Shown piece by piece: positions 46,385 to 57,479 of a stretch of DNA of 64,000 nucleotides. The stretch spans positions 190,526,001 to 190,590,000 of the forward strand of contig JBITNC010000001.1 of NCBI GenBank assembly GCA_050084985.1, read 5' to 3'. Origin of the DNA: Nageia nagi (taxonomy: Eukaryota; Pinophyta). The notes beneath the pieces were generated by a model. That model saw only the letters and a program-made list of their open reading frames with translations. It did not search any database and was not told where the DNA came from. Both the position numbers and the translations under genes were made by a program. Numbering within the stretch: position 1 is the stretch's first letter; every line of letters begins with the position of its first letter.

Positions 46385-48030
46385 GTTAAGTCATCTCAAG
46401 AACAAAATTCTCTAACATAAAGGGTAACAAGGAGCATGACCTTGAACAAATATTTAATTGCCAAGATTGAAAATAAGCATGAACCCTCAACCTTCAAAGA
46501 TTCTTCTAAGCATGAGTGCTGAATGGAAGCCATGAAAGTGGAATATGAGGTGCTTATGAAAAAAAAGACTTAGGACATGGTTCTTTATCCCAATGAAAAG
46601 AATGTGATTAGAAATAAGTGGATCTATAAGGTCAAGTTCAATTAAATTAAAGATATTGAGAAATACAAGGCAAGGTTAGTAGCTAAAGGTTTTGGTTAAA
46701 AATATGACGTAGATTATGAAGAAACTTTTTCTCCCATGGTAAAGATGCTTACTGTGAGAGTAATTCTCGCTCTTTCTACAGCTCAAGGATGGAAAGTTTT
46801 TCAACTTGATATCAAGAGTGCATTTCTCAATGGTAACTTAGATGTAGAAATCTTCATGAATCAACCAAAAGAGTTTATTGTGGAAGGCAAAGAGTCCTTT
46901 ATGTGCAAGCTAAAGAAGTCATTGTATGGACTTAAGCACGCACCTCAAACTTGGCATAGAAATATTTCAAGGTACATTATAGACATTGGTTTCTCTAAGT
47001 GTTTTTTTTAACTCTGGTCTATATGTGCTTTATCAAGAAAAATACATGGCATTGATTCTCTTTTATGTGAATGATCTTTTGATTACTAGAAATAATGATG
47101 AAATAATTTAATAGTGTATATCCAAACTTAAGGCAAAGTTTGAAATAACTAATTTTGGTCTCTTGCACTACTATCTTAGAATGCAAGTGTATCAATACAA
47201 GGATTGTACTTACCTCAATCAATCTAAGTATATATCAAACATCTTGCAAAAGTTTGGAATGGAAGAGTGTAGATATGCTGCAATCCTAGTCTCTCTTGGA
47301 ATCATTATTTTTCTAAGCTCTAACTCTCAGTTAGTTGATGTTATAGCTTACAGGTAATTAATTGGTAGTCTTTTGTATTTGACTATATCCAGGCTAGATA
47401 TTGCCTTTGTAGTGAATCTGATGGCACAATTCATGTAGAAACATTATGTTGAGCACCTCAATGCTATTAAGTAAATCTTAAGGTATATTACAATGATTAA
47501 GGATCTTGGTCTCAAGTATTCTAAGTTGCCCTCATTTATTCTCTCTAGATTATCAGATTCTAACTATGGAGGAGATAGAGATGATAGGAAGTCAACCTCT
47601 ACATATGTGTTTAGCATTGGTTTAGGTGCTATCTCTTGGGCTTTCAAGAAGTAACCTACTATTTCTCTTTCCATCATAGAAGCTGAATATCATGTCATAT
47701 CTATTGCAACCTAAGAAGCCATTTGGCTAAGGTATCTTCTAAAAGAAATTAGGTATGAGTAAGGTGGCTCATCTTTGATCTTTTTAGATAATTAATGAGT
47801 TATTTCTTTGCTTAATAATCTAGAGTTCCATAAAAGAATAAAACATGTGAAAATCTATGTCCATTTTATTAAGGAGAAGGTTCTTGATGGTATCATACAC
47901 TTGGAGCATTGTCCATCCACCTTAAACTTTGCTGATTTGTTCACCAAGCCCCTCCTAGAACCTCAATTTTGTAAGCTTAAAGATGCTATCAAATTGGTGA
48001 ATTTTTCCTCAAGAGGGAGTGAAGTTTGAA
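46385..48030 (+). pseudogene. Ty1/copia RT and RNase H, copy A
   Basis: RVT_2 reverse transcriptase: WIYKVKFN, YKARLVAKGF, FQLDIKSAFLNGNLDVEIFM, CKLKKSLYGLKHAPQTWH (open 46736-47011). After a frameshift near 47011, the catalytic YVDD is YVND, so one Asp is lost. RNase H follows: SNYGGDRDDRKSTSTYVFS, IIEAEYHVIS, EAIWLRYLLKEI, and ends HCPSTLNFADLFTKPLLEPQ. Several stops sit at Gln or Trp positions. Everything from about 46385 is duplicated as copy B at 49095. Confidence 0.85.
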
Positions 48031-48831
48031 TTCTTGTGTTGAATTCATGTTTGTGATGACAACTTCACCCCTAGGAGGATTTTATGTTGTATAGTGTTGA
48101 TTTTGTTATACACCTTCATGGTAAGTTTGCTCTACATGAGGAAATTGTACAAAATTGGTCAATCTAGCACTATTCAATTATCTATGTGTGAGAAACTCTT
48201 ATGTGTCTTTTGGCACTATTCAATTATCCATATGTGAGGAACTCATATGTGCATACTCTATTTTTTGGTCAATCTAACACTATTTAGTTATCCATGTGTG
48301 AGGAACTCTTATGTATTTTTTGGCACTATTTAGTTATCCATATGTGAGAAACTTGTATGTGCATGCTCTATTTTGTAATGATAATCAACACATATTTTAT
48401 ATACAGCAAGTGACTATAACTTTTTGGCATGGCATCTTCATGATGACTTATAGTGCACCATTAATCAGTTCATGATGGCATTTGTGTGATTCATCTATCC
48501 TTGTTAATATAAATATGATGCATCTAATTGATCTTGTTATTTGAGCTACTTATGACTTGCAAGTTCCTCTAAGATTGCAGGTTACCTCAAGTATGTAGGC
48601 TCTTGGAGACTCTTCATGACTTCTAGTTGGATGACTACTTTATGTACATTGAAATTGATTGTAGTTAATGATTGTATTTGGCAAAGTAGTCAGTCTCAAA
48701 CTAGATCTTTCTTACTTCATAAATATGTAAAAAGTTCTCCTCTCCATTGTATCTATTTGGAAGAGAACTCTCTTACTTTCTCTTCTTCTTCTCTCTTACT
48801 CACTTTATCCTAATATTTCATTAAAGGGGAG
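48031..48831 (+). repeat. Copia 3' untranslated region, copy A, with minisatellite
   Basis: Four units of CACTATT(C/T)A(A/G)TTATCCAT-TGTGAG at about 48166-48345, then unique sequence to the polypurine tract TTAAAGGGGAG at 48821-48831. Frames here are not coding. Confidence 0.75.
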
Positions 48832-49094
48832 TGTTGGAATGTATAATGCATTATTGTAAAGGTTTGTATTAAATATTATATGAAAGTTTACTAATACTTA
48901 AGGGTATCATTTGATAACTTAAGTATTTAAATGAATATGATAATGTAACTTATCCTACACTCCACATCATGAGCATGCCTCTTGGGTAAAAAGATGTGCA
49001 TGTCATGCTTTTATACAGTAAATAAAAGGGTGATCCAAAGAGGGATTTTGGCGCATATATAAAAGGCTCCCTCTTTGTAATTACACACCAATTT
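48832..49094 (+). repeat. Copia LTR, copy A (3'-truncated)
   Basis: Aligns with the first part of 51641-52134, including the TATATAAAA box at 49056-49064. It breaks off at CCAATTTTGGAGTA, where RT sequence of copy B begins. Confidence 0.85.
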
Positions 49095-50760
49095 TGGAGT
49101 AGATAAGTCACCTTAAGAACAAAATTCTCCAACATAAAGGGTAATAAGGAGCATGACCTTGAATAAATCCTTAATTGCTAAGATTGACAATAAGCATGAG
49201 CCCTCAACCTTCAGAGAAGCTTCTAAGCATGAGTGTTGGATGGAAGATATGAAAGTGGAGTATGAGGTGCTTATAAAAAATAAAATTTAGAACTTGGTTT
49301 CTTATCTCAATGAAAAGAATGTGATTGGCAATAAATGGATCTACAAGGTCAAGTTCAATTTAGTTGTAAAAATTGAGAAATACAAAGCAAGGTTAGTATC
49401 TAAAGGTTTTGCTTAGAAATACAATGTAGATTATGAGAAGACCTTTGCTCTCATGGCAAAGATGCCTACTATGAGAGTTATCCTTACTCTTTCTATAGCT
49501 CAAAGATGGAAAGTTTTTCAACTTGATGTCAAGAGTGCATTTCTCAATGGTGACTTAGATGTGGAAATCTTTATGAATCAACCAAAAGGGTTTATTATGG
49601 AAGGCAAAGAGTCCTTTGTGTGCAAGCTAAATAAGTCATTGTATGGACTTAAGGAAGCACCTCAAGCATGGTACAGAAATATTTCAAGGTACTTTGTAGA
49701 CATTGGTTTCTTCAAGTATTTTTTTGACTCTGATATATATGTGTTCAATCAAGAAAAAGATGTGGTCTTGATTCTCCATTATGTGGATGATCTTTTGATT
49801 ACTATAAATAATGATAAAATCATTCAAGAGTGCATATCCAAACTTAAGGCAACATTTGAAATGACTAATCTTGGTCTCTTGCACTACTATCTTGGAATGC
49901 AAATGTCTAAATACAAGGATTGTACTTACCTTAGTTAATCTATGTATATATCAAACATCTTACAAAAGTTTGAAATGGAGGAGTGCAGATATGCTATAAT
50001 CCCAATCTCTCCTGGAATCACTATTTTCCTAATCTCCAACTCTTAGTTAGCTGATGCTATAGCTTACAGGTAATTAATTCGTAGTCTTTTGTATTTGACT
50101 ATATCCAAGCCAAATATTACCTTTGCAATAAATTTGATGGCACGATTCATGCAAAAACCATATGTTGAGAACCTCAATATTGTTAAGAAAATATTGAGAT
50201 ATGTTGTAGGGATTAAGGATCTTGCTCTCAAGTGTTCCAAGTTGCCCTCATTTTTTCTCTCTAGATTCTCAAATTTTAACTATGGAGGAGATAGAGATGA
50301 TAGGAAGTCAACCTCTATGTATGTGTTTAGCATTAGTTCAAGTGCTATCTCTTAGGCTTCTAAGAAGCAACCTACTATTTTTCATTCTATCATAGAAGCT
50401 AAATATCATGCCATATCTATTGTAGCCTAGGAAGCCATTTGGCTAAGGCATCTTTTGAAAGAAATTAGGTATGAGCAAGGTGGCTTATCTTTGATCTCTT
50501 CAGATAATCAATCAACTATTTATTTGGCTAAGAATCTTATGTTATATTAGAGAATAAAACATGTGGAAATCCATGCCCATTTTATTAGGGAGAAGATTCT
50601 TGATGGCATCATACACCTAGTGTATTTTCCATCCACCTTAAACTCCACTAATTTGTTCACCAAGCCCCTCTTAGAAGCTCAATTTTGTATGCTTAGAGAT
50701 GCTATCAGGTTGATGAAGTTTTCCTCAAGGGAGAGTGAAGTTTGGATTCATATTTTTGAT
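49095..50760 (+). pseudogene. Ty1/copia RT and RNase H, copy B
   Basis: Homologous to 46385-48030. An open stretch at 49453-49938 (161 codons) covers the RT core: FQLDVKSAFLNGDLDVEIFM, CKLNKSLYGLKEAPQAWYRN and HYVDDLLI, with the YVDD site intact, unlike copy A. Stops then interrupt the thumb and RNase H. RNase H shows NYGGDRDDRKSTSMYVFS, SIIEAKYHAIS, EAIWLRHLLKEI and FPSTLNSTNLFTKPLLEAQ. Start and integrase are absent, so it can only be a fragment. Confidence 0.85.
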
Positions 50761-51640
50761 GACAACTTCACCTCTAGGAGGATTTGGTGCTATATAGTGT
50801 TGATTTTGTTGTACACCTTCATGGTAAGTTTACTCTACATGCAGAATTTATTGTATAAATTGTCCATTTTAGCACTATTCAATTATCCATGTGTGAGGAA
50901 CTTTTATGTGTCTTTTGGCACTATTTAGTTATCCATATGTGAATAAATCACATGTGCATGCTCTATTTTGGTCAATTTAGCACTTTTTAGTTATCCATGT
51001 ATGAGGAACTTGTATGTGCATGCTCTATTTTGGTCAATCTAGCACTATTTAGTTATCCATGTGTGAGAAACTCTTGTGTCTGTTGGCACTATTTAGTTAT
51101 CCATGTGTGAGGAACTCTTGTGTCTATTGGCACTATTTAGTTATCCATATGTTAAGAACTCATATGTGCATGCTCTATTTTGTAATGATAATCAACACAT
51201 GTTTTATATACAACAAGTGACTATAAGTTTTTTGGCATGGCATATTAGTGATGACTTATAGTGCACCATTGATCAATTCATGATGGCATTTGTGTGATTC
51301 ATCTATCCTTGAGATGAATATGTTGCATCTAATTGATCTTATTATTTGAGTTGGTTATGAATTGCAAGTTCCTTTGAGATTGTAGATTACTTACCGTAGG
51401 TATGTAAGCTCTTGGAGACTCTTCATGACTTCCAATTGGATGACTACTTCATGTACATTAATACTAGTTGTGGTTAATGATTGTATTTGGAAAAGTAGTG
51501 AGTCTCAAACTAGATCTTTCTTACTTCACAAATATGTAAAAAGTTATCATCTCCATTGTATCCATTTGGAGGAGAACTCTCTTACTTTCTCTTCTTCTTC
51601 TCTCTTACTCACTTTATCCCAATATTGCATTAAGGGGGAG
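50761..51640 (+). repeat. Copia 3' untranslated region, copy B, with expanded minisatellite
   Basis: Same region as 48031-48831, but with six CACTATTTAGTTATCCAT-type units (about 50869-51150) versus four in copy A. It ends in the polypurine tract TTAAGGGGGAG directly before the LTR. Confidence 0.8.
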
Positions 51641-52134
51641 TGTTGGAATGTATAATGCATTATTGTAAAGGTTTTGTAATAATCTTCTATGTAAATTTAC
51701 TAATAATTAAAGGTATAATTTGTTATCTTAAGTAGTTAAGTGAATATGATAATGTAACTTGTCCTACACTCCATGTCATGAGCATACCCCTTGGGTAAAA
51801 GAATGTGCATGTCATGCTATTATACATTGGATAAAAAGGTGATCCAAAGAGGGATTATGGCCTACAAATATAAGGCTCCCTCTTTTTGATTACACACCAA
51901 TTGTGGAGTAAAGTTATGCTATAGAATATAAGTGTAGGAGTTGAGATTAAGAGGATTGTAAGAGAGTTGTATTTGTGATTGACATAAACATCTAGTTAAT
52001 GGATGTCCTCCTAGTTAGAGGAACCACTTACATCTTGCATTGTGAGATTACTTTGTGAGTTTGTTAGATGTAATTATGAGATTTCATGTGATATTTTTTT
52101 ATTAAAAATTATCTTGTTAGTGTTAGTTCCCTTA
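51641..52134 (+). repeat. Copia 3' LTR, complete
   Basis: 494 bp from TGTTGGAATG to the CTTGG duplication. It contains an ATATAAGG promoter-like box near 51869. The 3' terminus reads TTCCCTTA in place of the usual CA. Confidence 0.8.
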
Positions 52135-52650
52135 CTTGGCAACTTGATCTTTCATCTTTGACCAATATACATACCTTTGCAAATTGTATAATTTCCTTCC
52201 AACCTTAAAATATCTCATAATTTTTTATGTGCTTCTTTAATAAGTCCAATCATTTCACCTACAAGTACACACAATGTATTAAAATGATAAATAAGTTCAT
52301 TTTACAAATGAAAATCATACAATCCCTCGCACTTGTACCTAGATGAAGATAACTACCCACACACCTCTCTGAAGTTAGGATCTTGTACATATGTCTCTGA
52401 AAATGAATCAAAAAGAAAAGGAAGAGATTTTAGCACTAAGAGGGAGCTCACTGGCCCCTATTTACACACTATTAATAGCCTAAAATTAGTATTGCATGCT
52501 ATTAATAGTATGAAATTTGTAGGTACATATGGTCTAGAAAGCATGTCAACAACCTTGTTTTGTGTTCCTTTCTTATAATGGATCACAAGATGAAATTGTT
52601 GTAAAAAAATTATCCATCTATAGTGTCTAATTTGTTACAATTTTGATTGA
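52135..52650 (-). pseudogene. Ty3/gypsy integrase N-terminus remnant
   Basis: On the minus strand the segment up to the copia junction ends RYVYWSKMKDQVAK, the start of the integrase zinc domain. Its continuation is at 41330 and below. The sequence toward 52650 is heavily decayed, with a frame at 52333-52578 (plus) that is not a gene. Confidence 0.65.
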
Positions 52651-53900
52651 GTTTATAAGTACTTTAATGGTTTATAATCAATATGAATGATTGTTTCTTT
52701 CCCCATTAAGTAATGTTTCCACTTTTTAACAATTTGAACCAATGCATACATTTCCTTATCATAAGTAGGATAATTCAAAATGGCCCCACTAGAGTTTTTG
52801 GAATGATAGCAAATTGGTTTACCTTTTAGTAACAAAATGGCTCCCATGGCATAGTCACTTGCATCAATCTCCACTTCAAATGGCTTTTGAAAATCAAAAA
52901 TTTCTAGTACAAGTGCACTAATAATATTTTCCTTCAAGGTATCAAAAGATGTTTGTTGTTGTTTTCTCCATTGGAACACTTGCTTCTTAATAGTTACATC
53001 ATGTAAAGGTGAAGAAATATGAGAAAAATAAACAATAAACTTTCTCAAATATTAGATAGCACCCAAGAAACTTCTTACTTCAATTACATTAGATATATTT
53101 GACCAATCTACTATAAGACTTACTTTACTAGGATCTGTCTTAAGTTATCCATGACCAATAACATGGCCCAAATACACTAAAGACTTTTTTTCAAATTCAC
53201 ATTTTGAAAGTTTCAACAACTTCTTCCTATGCAAATCTTCAAATACTTTTCTAATAAGTACAACATGTTTTTCCCAAGTAGAACTATAAATAAAAATATC
53301 ATCCAAATAACAAAAAAAAAGAATCAATAAATGGATGAAGCACAAAATTCATTACCCTCATAAATATGATCAGTGCATTGCACAAATCAAATGGTAAAAC
53401 AAGCCCCTCAAATAGGTCTTATCTTGTGTTGAAAGTAGTCTTCTAAATATTCTCCTTCTTGATTCAAAATTGGTGATCTCTACTCCCAAAATCCATCTTT
53501 GTGAAGAATATTTCCCCTTGCAATTGATTCAAAAGATCATCTATCTAAGAAAAATGATAGTAATTTTTTATGGTGATTTTGTTATGTGCTCTATAGTCAA
53601 TACATATTCTCCAAGTTTGATCCTTCTTAAGAACCAAAACAATAGGTGATCCATATGGAGATGTACTTCTTAGATAACACCTTGATCAACCAAATCCTAA
53701 ATCCACCTCTTTATTTCCTCTTGCTCCAAAACTAATTTTTGATACAAAGCTTTGTTGGGAAATGAAGCATTAGGTAATAACTAAATATCATGTTGTATAT
53801 CCCACATAGAAGGTAATCCTTGTGGCTCTACAAATAAGTTAGCAAACTCCTAGATCAATTTTTGTATCTATTCTTTCCTTTTGTATGTTGTTAATGACCT
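52651..53900 (-). pseudogene. Ty3/gypsy reverse transcriptase and RNase H remnant
   Basis: RT (minus strand, high to low coordinates): LVLPFDLCNALIIFMRVMNF, then FCYLDDIFIYSSTWEKHVV with an intact YLDD (complement of about 53298-53309), KCEFEKKSLVYLGHVIGHG and a stop. RNase H (53048-52653, open for 131 codons): FIVYFSHISSPLHDVT, FEVEIDASDYAMGAILL, YPTYDKEMYALVQIVKKW and GKETIIHIDYKPLKYL. The first RNase H Asp (DASDYA) is present. Upstream RT motifs are blurred by stops. Confidence 0.85.
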
Positions 53901-54099
53901 AAAATTAGTGTTGTATATTGTTGATAGCGTGAGATTCACCTCACTAGAAGCTTTAATTTTCACCATGATCAACAAAAATGTTTTAGAAGAATTTACAAGG
54001 CATTTTACCTAACTAGTAGTAATCAAAGCTGGTTTTTTTCTTGCTTTTATGTGGATTAGCTAGAAACACCTTTCCATCTTTCACCAATTGAAATTTGTT

Positions 54100-54500
54100 C
54101 AATCTTCTGTAATAAATACCATCACTATCCCACATGTAAGGGTTACCAATAATAACATCACAAATGTCTAAAAGAACAAAATCAACCATAACTTCATCAA
54201 TGTACTTTTTATAAATAGCAAATTTTAACTTATATTATTTAGTGACTTGTTAGTTAGCATTACAATGCACCCAATCCAAAGGATATGGGTTTGGATGGTT
54301 GAAAGTTTTCAATTCCAAATTATTTACCATAGATTCTGAAATCAAATTTACTTGAGAACCCAAATCAACAATACAATATACTTTTATTTTCTTAATTTGA
54401 ATTTTAAGGTGGAAAAATTGAATCCATTATTTTTCAATATCTTAATATTCTTCAACCTTTTGAATGGATTAATAATTTATTTTCTTATCAACATCTAAAC
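54100..54500 (-). pseudogene. Ty3/gypsy aspartic protease remnant
   Basis: Minus-strand translation reads YCIVDLGSQVNLISESMVNN, a retropepsin active site with Leu in place of Thr/Ser (DLGS), followed by DVIIGNPYMWD, the usual C-terminal IIG motif. Stops occur downstream. It lies between gag and RT as expected. Confidence 0.6.
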
Positions 54501-54579
54501 TTCCCTTAATATACTCACATTTAAGAACCATAGCATTAGTTTTCTCCTTATTCTTTTTCTTATAGGGACTTAATTCCAT

Positions 54580-55460
54580 ATCAAGTTTTTAATATTTATC
54601 ATCAACATGACCATCTTTATCATAATGACTATAATGCCTATTATCACCTCCTTTCATTTAAATATTAGTGGTATTAGTTTCTTTCTTACCTTTGCCTTTA
54701 TCTTGAGATTTACTTTTATTTTATCCTCCTTTTGAATTAGAAGCCTTATTGGATTCATCATATTGTCTCCCTACTTTACCATCGTCTTCTAAGTATTGTG
54801 TTTACACACACACATGATCAATATTAGTATAATTAAATAACATGATATTATTTTACAAATGATTATGTAAACCTCCAATGTACTTCATTAAAGTTTGAAG
54901 ATATTTTAGTGAAACCCTAAGAAAGTAGCTTGTTTCATAAATTTGGTAGTGTAATCTTGAACTTTTTGCCCTCTTTATTATCTAAAGAATTGCCATTTCA
55001 TTAACTATTTATTATGATATCCTAATGGATAAAATTAATCTCTTCACAACTTCTTAAATTCAACCCAAGAAGATACTTCCAATAAGTGTTCATGACTAAG
55101 AGTTTGTAAGATTTCCCATAAAACTAAAGCATGTCCACCCATATTTAATCTAGCAAAAGAGATTTTATCAGCATCATTTACAACACCATTAATTTGGAAA
55201 TAAACCTTCAAATATTTCAACCAATTATTCAACTTTTCTACATCAACCTCTCCTCTCAAGGTAGGAATGTCCACTATGGCCTCCACCTTGAATGGAACTC
55301 GATTTGATGAAGATGATAAATTAGATCTTCTAACATCATTTTGATATCTCTGATTGATATTTACATTTGCTCCAATAACTAATAACTTAGCCAAACATCC
55401 AAAATGATTCTCCATTATCAAAAATCTTCTTTGAAATTTAGCATCCATCATGGTATGAAT
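54580..55460 (-). pseudogene. Ty3/gypsy gag remnant
   Basis: Open for 135 codons at 55451-55044 (minus): PTLRGEVDVEKLNNWLKYLK, YFQINGVVNDADKISFARL, GGHALVLWEI and WVEFKKL, a standard gag core. Toward 54600 the zinc knuckle reads HYSHYDKDGHVDDKY: the positions expected to be Cys are Tyr (TGT to TAT), so zinc binding is lost. The start MMDAKF and the preceding leader adjoin the primer-binding site by about 180 bp. Confidence 0.8.
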
Positions 55461-55630
55461 AACAAACTATTGCTTCTCCAAATCATCCATTTCAATAGCT
55501 CTACACCCTCAACAAACCTCAAGATCATTTGGAATCAATTATGGTCTTTGATATATCCTCCCAAATATCAAAAAGCACACCATTGGTGGCTTGAAATTTA
55601 AAATTTTGGCCTCAAATTTTGCACACATAA

Positions 55631-55642
55631 GATTTGATACCA
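55631..55642 (-). promoter_or_regulatory. Primer-binding site, initiator Met tRNA type (mutated)
   Basis: The minus strand reads TGGTATCAAATC, 2 nt after the 5' LTR end. The first eight bases match the initiator Met site TGGTATCAGAGC. Confidence 0.6.
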
Positions 55643-55644
55643 TG

Positions 55645-56338
55645 TGATATGTAATCATCGGATGCTTATAGTATACTCAGATCCTCACTTATAGATTGTA
55701 ATAAAAAAAATAGTCACCATTATGAGACCCATAAAATTGCATATAAATTTTAAATCACATAATGTAAAACTACAAATTAACAATATCAATCACACACAAT
55801 AAGATCAACATAATGATTACCCTGGTTCACACCCAATGTGGGCTAATCTAGCATGGATTTGGAGCCTTCTTTTCTCATTATCTATGGACATTATAATATT
55901 ATATGCATAGATAAATGCCATAGCCTACAACACTACTGCAATCTCCTACAATAAGAAGAACAACTTTAGAACTAAAATTTTTTTGGAATGACTCTTAGTC
56001 TTCCTTCAAATCCTTACAATCCCAAAACTCTCTAAAACTCCATTGTATAATCAAGAGTGTAGTATGCCTCTAAATAGGCTTAAAAACATATTAAAGGTGT
56101 TGGTTAATGATCCTAAACTACTTAGCTACCTAAATCTTTGATACCCCTTCAACTTAAACTACTAATTCATCAAGATCTATGTTGTTAATGGCCTAAAAAT
56201 AGTATAATCACATTGTTAATAGTGTGATTTATCCAATCAACTCTACATTTCAATTTTTGATCAATCTCCAAGCACATATACCTTTGGAATTAGTACTACT
56301 CCTACAGAGATCAACCTGACATGATCCAATTTGGATCA
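55645..56338 (-). repeat. 5' LTR of the Ty3/gypsy element
   Basis: 694 bp, aligned with 39432-40136. It contains TTCAC-ACCCAATGTGGGCTA at 55826-55845 with a 2-bp insertion relative to the other copies. Confidence 0.9.
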
Positions 56339-57479
56339 TGTATGGATAAGAAAAAATATCTAATAACTTTATTAATAAAGTCTTATCCTTTTCTTATTCC
56401 TCTTTTATGATCCATGCATCTACTTTTATAAGTTTGAGATTTTTTTGTATTTTTATATTAATATCATTTTTTTCCTCATTTAGAAAATTTGATTAATCAT
56501 TAAAATGCAATAGGATAGGAAGTATACCTGTCATTGTAACATCCAACAAGTAAAGATAACCATGAAAAATAGTATAACACCTACATAATTAATACTTATT
56601 AAGATTAACAATTTTAAAAGTGCAAGGTTAAACTTATTATCTCTTGATTATTATCATCATCACTCACTTATGAACCATCTTGTTTGTTGTTATTATCACT
56701 CTATTCACCAAACTAAGAATTGAAACATAATGAATATTGAAAATTCCTTTAGATATGTGAGTGTGGAAACTATATTTTTTCCTTAAAATATTTACCAATG
56801 AATTATAATTTTAGAATATGTCTAAGGAAAGATTTTTGGTATTAATCTCTTCATATGTCAATTTTGGATACTTAAAAGGAAGATGTTGATCCCAACCTAC
56901 CATGTTGTTTGATATGAACAAAGTTTTTGATATAATTTCATTATCACTATTTGCATCCCTTTTATAAGGTCTTTTTTAGATTCCTTAAGTGTATAATCTA
57001 AGTTATATTTTTTATTTGATCTCTATAATTTCTTCTAGAAATTATAATATCCCTTTTTTTATTATTGTCTAATAATACTAAACCTTGATAGTGATATAAG
57101 AATTAAAAAATTCTAAATTAATCATCATGGTCTTATTTCTTTCCTTCTTATGATTTATTTATCTATATTTTATATTCTATTTAAATCTAATTATTAAGTT
57201 TGAGTTTTAATATGACCTCCTAAGCCTATTTCTAAATTTTCATGGTTATTTTAAGTAGTTAGTTATATTTGTATCAAACCACAAGAAACACTAATAAAAA
57301 ATATTGAATACTATAATTAGTTTGATAGGCTTGTTTCATATTATGGATGACCTTAATTCAAATGTATTCTAGGCTTGCTAAAATCTTAGAATGCTTTAGA
57401 AAGTCTAAATGTATTTTATAAGCTACAAGTCCTAAATATTCAATTAGTGTGTTATACTTTATTTATGTATGTATGTTCT
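56339..57479. other. AT-rich DNA, no gene seen
   Basis: No open frame of note and no domain recognised. No match to the missing exons of the TOL-like gene. Confidence 0.5.

Larger units (their letters stand above)
41331..52134 (+). mobile_element. Ty1/copia LTR retrotransposon nested in the gypsy integrase, internally duplicated
   Basis: Bounded by CTTGG on both sides (41326-41330 and 52135-52139), the target duplication. Removing the insert rejoins gypsy integrase as ...DQVAK/YIRECSLCC. The LTR start TGTTGGAATGTATAATGCATT occurs three times: 41331 (only about 65 bp retained), 48832 (truncated) and 51641 (complete, 494 bp). One gag-pol runs 44062-48030, and a second RT - RNase H - 3' UTR - LTR part runs 49095-52134. 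The order gag, protease, integrase, RT, RNase H is diagnostic of copia. Confidence 0.85.
39432..56338 (-). mobile_element. Ty3/gypsy LTR retrotransposon, split by a nested Ty1/copia element
   Basis: LTRs at 39432-40136 (3') and 55645-56338 (5') both run TGAT...ATCA on the minus strand. Flanks TATAT (39427-39431) and TGTAT (56339-56343) are a near-matching target duplication. Order on the minus strand is LTR, primer site, gag, protease, RT, RNase H, integrase, polypurine tract, LTR. A copia element at 41331-52134 interrupts integrase. Without it the element is about 6.1 kb, a normal size. Every domain carries stops or lost key residues. Confidence 0.85.
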
